Source of the DNA: Bacillota bacterium
GTDB taxonomy: Bacteria; Bacillota; Clostridia; Lachnospirales; WQUN01
Direction of reading: 5' to 3'
DNA length: 13,019 nt
NCBI GenBank assembly: GCA_009782085.1
Contig: WQUN01000098.1
Location: 1-13,019 of the forward strand
Numbering within the stretch: position 1 is the stretch's first letter; each line of letters begins with the position of its first letter. Shown here piece after piece: positions 5,963 to 12,402 of this stretch. The notes below the pieces were generated by a model. It did not search any database. It was not told the origin of the DNA and saw nothing but the letters and a program-made list of their open reading frames with translations. Made by a program: the position numbers and the translations under genes.

Positions 5963-8900
5963 CTATATCGTCCACCCCAGGATCAGATCCGCGCCGATCT
6001 TGACCGTTTTAACGCGCGTCTCCCCTACCGTCAGGACGCCGTCTTTCGCGGCGCTGACCTCGAAGCGCCTGGAATCGCCCCTCAGCCCTTCGCCGGCCAT
6101 CTTCGCGACGGCCTCCTTGGCCACCCAGAACCGTATGACGTCTTCCGGGTCGCCCGTCTTTTTCAACAGCTCGATTTCGCTTTGCGTAAAGGCCTCGTTT
6201 ATAAAGTCGTCCGGTTTTGCCTCGATTTTTTCCAGGTCGATCCCCACGGGTTTGTCAGACACAATGGCCGCCGCGTCGTTGTTCTTATGGGACAGCGACA
6301 CGCAGATGGCCTCGGCTTTCCCCTCCAGCCGCCCGATGCCTTCCAGGCGCGGCCTGCCGTTGTCGTCGTGGACGACGCAGAATTCTATCGGATAGGGCAT
6401 GTCGCCGTTTTCGTCCGTCAGGCGCGCGCGCGCCGCGTCTTTGAGCGCGATGCGGCCGATGAGGTACTCGCGCCTGCGCCTCGGCGTCTCCAGGCTGTCG
6501 TACCCCGCCCTGTCGCGGGTGTTCAGGTAGCGTATCGCCAGCAAAGCGACGACGTTTTCCGGCGAATCGCATCTGTAGTGATAGACGCCGGGGGTGATCT
6601 CGTCGGACAGCATGTAGCGCTGCGGTTTCAGTATCGCGTTCCAGAGCAGCGGCGTACTGTGGAACCTCTGGGCGACAAAGTCCCTGGACACGCACCATAT
6701 CTTCCCGCCGCGCTTGAGGATCACGTCCCCGGAGACCATGGTTTCCGTCAGCCTAGTTATCAGCGCGGTGGACTCGAAAGTGCCGTCCTGGTCGAAAATG
6801 TCCGAGTAGAATTCCAGCTCCCTCATGCGGACAGGGAAAGACACCGTGTTGTCCGTCTGCGTCAGGTGGAGGAACAGGCCCAGCTGCTGCCCCATTATAT
6901 CGAGCAAAGAGCCCTTCCCCGGCATTTTCACGGCCGTGCAGACCATCCCGCGCTCGCAGACCCTGTCCTGCCTTATCAGCGACTGGTACAGCGGCCCGTG
7001 AAAGCTCACCAGCCTGTACAGTTTTTCCGGCGTCGTCCGCTCCATGATCTCGCGGCCGACATCTATGTCCCCTTTATACTTTTCCGGCGGTTCCGCCCAC
7101 CCGTCCCCGAAGGTGTATTCGGCCTGGGCGTACTCCACGATCTCCATGCTCAGCGTGTCCGGGCCGATCCATTTCCCCTTGACGGTCAGATCCAGAGGCT
7201 TCTCCACGCCGATCCACTTATAGGCCGACATGTTGCCGACCTTTACGAGCTTCCTGCCGGGCGCCCGCTTCATGGCTATCTCCGCCAGAAGCTCTATCGT
7301 CATAGTAAAGGGAACGATGGGGTTGAGATCCTCCGGGAACGGCCAGTCCTTCGGCTGGCGCACGATGGCGTGATCCAACAGGTACGGATGGTCTTCCAGC
7401 GTCATATGAATGATTTCCGTGAACTGCTCCCGCTTCGCGGGCGGCCGTTTTTGTTCCCCCGCGACCGGTACGGCCGGCCCGGAAGGCGCAGCGGATACGG
7501 CCGCGGACGGGATCTGCGCGAAGAACTTCGCCAACTCGCGTTGAACGGCTATGGCGTCGCGTATGTTTTCATCGGCGGCCGCCGCCACCGGGTTCGCGTA
7601 GCCGCGCGCCGGCGCGGCCGCGAAGCCCCCGCCGGGCTCCAGCTCGCCGTAGCGCTTCCGGACGGCCTCGTCCAGCTCGGGGAATTCCCTGATCAGAGGC
7701 GGCGCGGCGTTCGGCACAATCATCAGGTTATGATCGACCAGGTATCCCGGGTTCACACCCGCGAACTTGTGATCCACTTTCAGCCCCTCGGCAAACAGCA
7801 GAGCGAGGACGCGCCGGAGCTGATCCGCGCAGGCGCGCGGGTTTGAGCAGGTAGAGGCCGCGCCGAAATCCCTTCCCTGCAAGGTGTCCTCCGCAAAGGC
7901 CGCGAGGGGGCCGAGCCCGATCTGTATAAACACGCGGGCGTTTTGCTCGTCGTAGAGCTTTTCGATCAACTGCCGGAAATAGACCGGTTTTGTCAGCTCG
8001 TCGACCTGGAATTGCAGATACTCCTCCCTGCCGGTCGGCACGGGTTCCAGCGAAACGGCAGACCACACCGGGACGCTCCCCTCGCGTATCTCCAGATCAA
8101 AGGGGAGCACGCCCCGCTCCGGCGTCATTCCCGCGGCCAGCGGGGTGTGAAAGGGCGTCCTATGTATGACCGTGTGATATATGTTTTTTTCTTTCAGTAT
8201 ATTGACCAGGACCTCCATGGCCGGCTCCCCGCCGATCATCATCACCTGTCCGGCGCTGTTTTCACACTGGAGAAAAAGACCCGGTATCTCCGCGCACCAC
8301 GCCTCGGCCGTCCGCCGATCGACGCCGTTTACCACGGCCATTGGGTACGTCTTGGTCGAGTCCCAGTCGGAGAGGGCCGCGGCCCAATCGTCAAAGCCGC
8401 ACTCGATGACTCCGGCCAGGCGCGCCGCGTCCCACTCTCCCACGCTGTACCCGGCATACACGTCCGCTTTCACGCCGAGCTTTTCCAGCGCGTCTATGCA
8501 CAGCCGCTTCGTGTTGTACACGTATTTGACTATCCCAAAGGGGCTTTCAGCCGCTTCCGCGGGACGCACGCCGTTGCGCGGCAAATCCAGCGCTTCGGAC
8601 AGGCTGTCGGTTTCCGTCAGCCACTCGTCCCAGTAACCCGGGAACATGAAGACGATCTTCCCGCCGCCCGAAAGCATGGGCTTGTTCGTAAACCAGATGT
8701 CCATCCTGCCGCGGCAGGGCGCGTCCGCCTCGACTATGGCGACCGCCTGGCTGATGCGGGTCTCTCTCGTGTCGAGCATGGCGATCCTGTAATCGCCGCC
8801 CGTGTCGGTGAAATCGCCTTTTTTGAGCTTCTCTATGAGGGCGGGGCCGTTCTTGGCCGAAACCATATAGGCCGCGCCGTAGTAGGGCCTCCGCTTCTGG

Positions 8901-10300
8901 CACGGGGCGCCGGGCTCCGGCTCGTAGGCGGTCATAATGGCGTGGGCGTTGACCCCGCCGAAACCGAACGAGTTCACGCCGGCGACAAGCGGCAGTTTCT
9001 CGCCGTCCCAGTCGATGAGCTCCTGCGGCGGAAGAAAGCGCGATTCGAACATGGCGGCCTGGGGCCGCTCACAGTGAAGCGTAGGGGGGATCTTGCGCCA
9101 ATAGAGCGCGAGGGCGGTCTTTATGACGCCGATTATGCCGGCCGCCGGCATCGGGTGCCCGATGTTGGACTTCACGGAGCCGACGTAGGCGGGGGGGTGC
9201 GTGTTGTCCCCGAAAAACCTCTTAAGGGTGGCCAATTCCGTCCGGTCGCCGGCGATGGTCCCCGTGCCGTGGGCCTCGACGTAGCCGATCTTCTCGGGGT
9301 CCATGCCGGCCATTTTCCACGTCTGCTCCAGCAGGCGCGTCTGCCCGTCCACCGAGGTGACCATGACGTGCGCGGACGCGCCGTCGCTGCAGATGGACGT
9401 CTCCTTGATGACGGCGTAGATGCGGTCGCCGTCCTCTATCGCGCGGCGAAGGGTCTTCAGCACCACGAACCCGCCGCCCTGGCCGCACAAAAGCCCGTCC
9501 GCGTCCTCGCTGAACGGCGCGATCACCTGCTTGTGCGAGAGCGCGCCGATCATGTCAAAGACGCCCCAGAACATCGGGCTCTGCCCGGCGTGCATAGCCC
9601 CGGCCACGGCCATGTCGCACTGGCCGCTGCGTATCAAAGTTATGGAGTGGTTTATGGCGACTATCCCGCTTGCGCAGGCGGCGTCGATTATGTACGCGGG
9701 GCCGTGCATGTCGAAGCGGTTGGCCACGAGCGAGGCGATAAGGTTCGGCATAGACCCCGTGGCCATATCCGGCTGATAGCGGCCCTGCTGGGCCTGGTAA
9801 GCCGTCTTTACCCTTTCCAGGTCCGCCTCCGTAAGCTCCGGCAAGGTGTGTCTCAAAAGTTCGACCACCTGCAAGGCTGTGCGAATAATGTTTATGGAGC
9901 GCATTTGTATGAGGCCGCTGAAGCTGCCTCTCCCGATGATGAAGCTGCAGTTTTGCAGCGGCGTCCCCTTTTCGAACACCCCCGCGTCGGCCAGGGCCTG
10001 CTCCGCTCCCAGCAAAGAGGCGAGCTGCTCGGGGTCGGTTCCGGAGGCGGTTATCGGCATGATGCCGAACCTGAGCGGATCCACCGCGAGATCCCTCGTA
10101 AACCCGCCGCGCCTGCAATAGAAGCGGTCGACGCCGTTCGGGACGCCTCCGAAATGATACGGGTCGATGATACTCTCCGGCGCTTCGGTGATGAAGTCCC
10201 CGCCCCGCGCGATGCCTGTCCAGAATTCGTCCGGGCTGTTCCCCGCCGGAGTGGAGATTGAAATGCCGACAATGGCTATATCCCGGCTGTCCGTGTCAAT
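5963..10300 (-). CDS. Polyketide/fatty-acid-type synthase: KS-AT-DH-PPTase
   Basis: A 1445-residue multidomain synthase if the start is ATT at 10300. Domains in order: ketosynthase (about 6-455), beginning RDIAIVGIS, with catalytic C209 in DAACASG, H344 in EAHGTGT and H382 in KSNIGH; acyltransferase-like domain (about 545-830) with S619 in AGYSVGEW and H718 in PFHTP; an Ala/Pro-rich linker (about 890-955); dehydratase double hotdog (about 960-1220) with H977 in YLLDH, FHGPLYQ, and D1134 in LLDIMGQQ; and a Sfp-type phosphopantetheinyl transferase (about 1275-1445) with VGIDLEKIE and FWVAKEAVAK. It would elongate and dehydrate acyl chains held on a carrier protein and activate that carrier itself. 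No ACP serine motif (DSL) and no ketoreductase are visible, so both must come from elsewhere. KS, DH and C-terminal PPTase recall enediyne and PUFA synthases. The first ordinary start, GTG at 10084, would remove the first 72 residues of the KS. It is the first gene of an operon with a transcarboxylase-like pair downstream. The product is unknown. Confidence 0.85.
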   Translation of the reverse strand: MDTDSRDIAIVGISISTPAGNSPDEFWTGIARGGDFITEAPESIIDPYHFGGVPNGVDRFYCRRGGFTRDLAVDPLRFGIMPITASGTDPEQLASLLGAEQALADAGVFEKGTPLQNCSFIIGRGSFSGLIQMRSINIIRTALQVVELLRHTLPELTEADLERVKTAYQAQQGRYQPDMATGSMPNLIASLVANRFDMHGPAYIIDAACASGIVAINHSITLIRSGQCDMAVAGAMHAGQSPMFWGVFDMIGALSHKQVIAPFSEDADGLLCGQGGGFVVLKTLRRAIEDGDRIYAVIKETSICSDGASAHVMVTSVDGQTRLLEQTWKMAGMDPEKIGYVEAHGTGTIAGDRTELATLKRFFGDNTHPPAYVGSVKSNIGHPMPAAGIIGVIKTALALYWRKIPPTLHCERPQAAMFESRFLPPQELIDWDGEKLPLVAGVNSFGFGGVNAHAIMTAYEPEPGAPCQKRRPYYGAAYMVSAKNGPALIEKLKKGDFTDTGGDYRIAMLDTRETRISQAVAIVEADAPCRGRMDIWFTNKPMLSGGGKIVFMFPGYWDEWLTETDSLSEALDLPRNGVRPAEAAESPFGIVKYVYNTKRLCIDALEKLGVKADVYAGYSVGEWDAARLAGVIECGFDDWAAALSDWDSTKTYPMAVVNGVDRRTAEAWCAEIPGLFLQCENSAGQVMMIGGEPAMEVLVNILKEKNIYHTVIHRTPFHTPLAAGMTPERGVLPFDLEIREGSVPVWSAVSLEPVPTGREEYLQFQVDELTKPVYFRQLIEKLYDEQNARVFIQIGLGPLAAFAEDTLQGRDFGAASTCSNPRACADQLRRVLALLFAEGLKVDHKFAGVNPGYLVDHNLMIVPNAAPPLIREFPELDEAVRKRYGELEPGGGFAAAPARGYANPVAAAADENIRDAIAVQRELAKFFAQIPSAAVSAAPSGPAVPVAGEQKRPPAKREQFTEIIHMTLEDHPYLLDHAIVRQPKDWPFPEDLNPIVPFTMTIELLAEIAMKRAPGRKLVKVGNMSAYKWIGVEKPLDLTVKGKWIGPDTLSMEIVEYAQAEYTFGDGWAEPPEKYKGDIDVGREIMERTTPEKLYRLVSFHGPLYQSLIRQDRVCERGMVCTAVKMPGKGSLLDIMGQQLGLFLHLTQTDNTVSFPVRMRELEFYSDIFDQDGTFESTALITRLTETMVSGDVILKRGGKIWCVSRDFVAQRFHSTPLLWNAILKPQRYMLSDEITPGVYHYRCDSPENVVALLAIRYLNTRDRAGYDSLETPRRRREYLIGRIALKDAARARLTDENGDMPYPIEFCVVHDDNGRPRLEGIGRLEGKAEAICVSLSHKNNDAAAIVSDKPVGIDLEKIEAKPDDFINEAFTQSEIELLKKTGDPEDVIRFWVAKEAVAKMAGEGLRGDSRRFEVSAAKDGVLTVGETRVKTVKIGADLILGWTI

Positions 10301-10312
10301 CCACCGTCCTTT
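10298..10312 (-). promoter_or_regulatory. RBS and probable ATT start of the synthase gene
   Basis: On the minus strand AAAGGA (10312-10307) is followed by a 6-base spacer and ATT (10300-10298). The protein then reads M/I-DTDSRDIAIVGISIS, a normal ketosynthase opening. An in-frame TAA lies at 10321-10319, and no ATG, GTG or TTG occurs in frame until GTG at 10084, deep inside the KS domain. ATT is a rare but known initiation codon, classically in infC. Confidence 0.6.
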
Positions 10313-10332
10313 GTTTAGTTATACCGGATGCA

Positions 10333-10376
10333 GAAAACATTTGCCGACGACGTCGACAGAGGAGGCTAATGTTTTC
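10333..10376. promoter_or_regulatory. 13-bp inverted repeat in the synthase leader
   Basis: GAAAACATTTGCC (10333-10345) and GGCTAATGTTTTC (10364-10376) pair at 12 of 13 positions around an 18-base spacer. It lies between the minus-strand promoter at 10468-10496 and the synthase start. It could be an operator for a dimeric regulator or an RNA hairpin in the leader. No U-run follows at an intrinsic-terminator distance. Confidence 0.5.
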
Positions 10377-10467
10377 GCACTCCGATATAGCCGTCTTATG
10401 CGCCGCTTTCCGGTCCGGCAACAGAAAAACAAGGCAAACCTGTTAGTATGTCAATATGATTTTTACC

Positions 10468-10496
10468 ATGATAATCCTATTAAAACTTTAAGTCAA
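10468..10496 (-). promoter_or_regulatory. Sigma-A-type promoter of the synthase operon
   Basis: On the minus strand TTGACT (10496-10491) and TATCAT (10473-10468) are 17 bases apart, each matching consensus at five of six positions. Transcription would start near 10461, giving a leader of about 160 bases that contains the inverted repeat at 10333-10376. A short dyad, TTAAA-AC-TTTAA (10480-10491), lies between the two boxes, in the place where MerR-family proteins bind; however, classic MerR promoters have 19-20-base spacers. Confidence 0.6.
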
Positions 10497-10498
10497 TG

Positions 10499-10517
10499 CC
10501 AAATAATTACCAAATAA
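10499..10517. promoter_or_regulatory. Direct repeat CCAAATAA x2 next to the operon promoter
   Basis: CCAAATAA occurs at 10499-10506 and 10510-10517, 11 bases apart, about one helical turn, so both copies face the same side of DNA. The nearer copy ends 2 bases upstream of the minus-strand -35 box, a typical position for an activator that touches RNA polymerase. It also lies upstream of the divergent MerR gene. The protein that binds is unknown. Confidence 0.4.
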
Positions 10518-10634
10518 CACCTAATCCGTCAAAAAGTGCCATAATGTGTAAGAGGTATATATACTCCCCATCGGGTTATTTTAATGATAAGAAAGAGAAG
10601 ACGGGCGGTTGTTCGCGTGCGCAGCTGGGACACA

Positions 10635-11423
10635 ATGACGGTAAAGCAGTTTTCGCAGATGACGGGCGTAAGCCAGTACACGCTGCGGTATTATGACCAC
10701 ATCGGCCTCTTTTCGCCGGAGGGGCGCGGTGAGAATCAATACAGGTACTATATACCCAGACAGTCGGTCACACTGAAATATATCAATACTCTGGTGAATC
10801 TAGGGGTACCCCTCGCGAAAATCAAGGAACTGGCCAAACGCAGAACGCCGGACGACCTCAGGGCCATGCTCCGGAATCAGGCCAGGATCCTGGACAACGA
10901 ATTGTATAGGCTGCAGGGCGCTTATCAGGTCATCAATGAGCGCCTTTTATATATGGAAGAGGGAATGCTCGCGGACCTCGACGACATAACGGTCGAGGAA
11001 AGGGAGCGGACGCCGGTCATCCTGGGGCCCGTCAACAACTGGGCGGCTTCGGACTCCGTCTACGAACCGCTGACGGATTTCCACGATTACGCCGCGCAAA
11101 ACGGCGTCAACCCGGGTTATCCGATAGGCGGCTATTTCGACAGCGCGGCCGGCTTCTTCAAAAACCCGGGCCAACCCTCGCGCTTTATCTCCATGAACCC
11201 ACACGGCGGCTCGGAAATCGCGGCAGGCAATTACCTTGTCGCGTACAAAACGGGGTTTTACGGTAAAGCCGGCGACGCGGCCGAGAGAATATCTTCATTT
11301 ATAAAAGAGCGCAGGTATGAACTGAAGGGTCCGGTATACGAGATATACCTGCTGGACGAGATATGCGTCTCCGAACCCGACCGGTATGTCTCTCAAATCC
11401 TGGTCGCGGCGGCGCCCAGATAA
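10635..11423 (+). CDS. MerR-family regulator with GyrI-like effector domain
   Basis: A regulator of 262 residues from the ATG at 10635. The N-terminal winged helix reads MTVKQFSQMTGVSQYTLRYY and continues DHIGLFSP, the MerR hallmark, followed by the second wing (ENQYRYY) and a dimer helix (about 75-105). The C-terminal 150 residues end with a V-Y-E-I-Y-L-L-D-E pattern and RYVSQILVAAAP, typical of BmrR/GyrI-like small-molecule sensing domains. It should bend and untwist promoter DNA when ligand binds. The start is chosen because MerR domains normally begin at about residue 1-5; its SD (GGGA, 4-base gap) is weak. An in-frame ATG at 10584 would add 17 basic residues and has no SD. It is divergent from the synthase operon, with about 330 bases between the two starts, so it is the likely local regulator; the ligand might be the product or a related compound. 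No cysteine metal site is evident. Confidence 0.85.
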   Translation: MTVKQFSQMTGVSQYTLRYYDHIGLFSPEGRGENQYRYYIPRQSVTLKYINTLVNLGVPLAKIKELAKRRTPDDLRAMLRNQARILDNELYRLQGAYQVINERLLYMEEGMLADLDDITVEERERTPVILGPVNNWAASDSVYEPLTDFHDYAAQNGVNPGYPIGGYFDSAAGFFKNPGQPSRFISMNPHGGSEIAAGNYLVAYKTGFYGKAGDAAERISSFIKERRYELKGPVYEIYLLDEICVSEPDRYVSQILVAAAPR

Positions 11424-12365
11424 TGCGGTTTTCCGAATCGCAATCGGCATGCGGATACATTTTTCGAAAATTATTGACAATATTGTACAAGATGTGTGAC
11501 ATGGATGAAATAACATGTTTTATGTTTAATGCTTAATGTTTAACGTAACATGTAACACGTATAAGTTATTATGAGATTTGCGCAGTTAAACGAGTGACAT
11601 GTGACAGCTTGCAGCCATTTTTTGGCAGCCATTATTTTACATAGTTTTACAGCGGGTATACGGAAGCACGACAAACAGAGCTTTACGCGAATTATACATA
11701 GATTGCGGAAAACTACTTTTTCCACTTTACACGCTAGCTGCTGACGGGACTAGACTATTTATACATTACAGACCTGTCATGTTCAATCGATCATCGCGCA
11801 CATCGCCAAACTCTGCTAGTCAAAGCTTACAGCCTTCCTCAGGCGCCGCATCAATCATCAACAGCGGTATTGGTTTCTACTTAACCTTATAAGGGAGAGG
11901 TAGAAATTTTATACAATCCTTTGTTCCGATCCTTCAAACCGGGGGGGGGTATTTTTTCGCGCGCCAACCTCGGCGTTTTCGCGCCGGGAGGCGATTCATC
12001 GCAGGGCCATAATGCCTGAAAGCATATGCGCCGTTTGCACGATTCGCGCCCGACGCCGGCAACGCTTTGGAACTGGCTGAACCTTTTGCGGCATACGATC
12101 TGAACCCAGACGGTACGCAAAACCGCCTGACGGCCGCGCGAACGCCGATCAACTTATTTCATCAGCACGGAAAGGCCTGTTATCAACACGTTTCACCGCT
12201 TCAAAGTTTAATCGTAAGCATCGTTTTTTAACAGCAACATATTTTCACAGCAACACATTTTCACCATTTTAGTTGCTTTCTCCAAGACCTCTTTTATGCT
12301 TCTGTTTTGTCGCGCTCAACTTCATATCCAGACAAAGCAGTTTCCGGTTCCGCGGAGAAAGCAAC
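11424..12365. other. Long intergenic region without a convincing gene
   Basis: From the MerR stop to the RCC1 leader no frame shows a credible start plus protein family. The first part (to about 11720) is AT-rich, with repeated TTTAATG/TTAATG words near 11520-11545, TTGTACAA at 11483-11490, and two copies of GCAGCCATT near 11610-11635. A dyad TTTCTAC (11874-11880)/GTAGAAA (11900-11906) encloses CCTTATAAGG. A run of nine G lies at 11941-11949. Bases about 11950-12170 are GC-rich and keep short coding-like frames: ANLGVFAPGG just after the G run, and a start-less frame at 12013-12231. This may be a decayed gene. No tRNA, CRISPR or IS end was seen. Confidence 0.5.
12231..12264 (+). repeat. Tandem repeat of a 16-base unit
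   Basis: ACAGCAACATATTTTCAC (12231-12248) is repeated as ACAGCAACACATTTTCAC (12247-12264) with one difference; the copies overlap by two bases, giving a 16-base period. It lies about 140 bases upstream of the RCC1-like gene. An inverted AGCAAC/GTTGCT pair (12249-12254 and 12272-12277) could also fold locally. It may be a regulatory site or replication slippage. Confidence 0.6.
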
Positions 12366-12402
12366 CGCCGGCACAACCGGCGAAAAGGAGGTCACAAACA
12401 TT
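12366..12402 (+). promoter_or_regulatory. GC hairpin, strong SD and probable ATT start of the RCC1-like gene
   Basis: CGCCGG (12366-12371) and CCGGCG (12377-12382) form a perfect 6-bp hairpin with a CACAA loop. It ends exactly where the SD AAAAGGAGGT (12383-12392) begins. ATT at 12400-12402 follows GGAGG with an ideal 8-base spacer and opens the long frame. The next in-frame start-like codon, TTG at 12418, is 26 bases from the SD. The hairpin could keep the SD single-stranded or act as a 5' stabiliser. Confidence 0.6.

Noticed and set aside
7943..10261. Long plus-strand open frame of 772 codons opposite the synthase
   Set aside because: It is antisense to clear KS and AT motifs and its translation is rich in R, H, G and V with no recognisable family; it is a shadow caused by high GC. 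The same applies to the plus-strand frames at 2792-3916, 4259-5671 and 6182-7846.
11424..11470. Terminator after the MerR-family gene (CCGA/TCGG with ATTTTT)
   Set aside because: Only a 4-bp stem, and the T-run is too far from it.
11540..11725. Minus-strand frame of 61 codons in the AT-rich gap
   Set aside because: No SD, no family resemblance and low-complexity surroundings; chance open frame.
12095..12165. Possible c-di-GMP riboswitch (words like ACGCAAAACC followed by GGC)
   Set aside because: The rest of the GEMM consensus (first CACGCA helix, second helix and tetraloop receptor) cannot be aligned.
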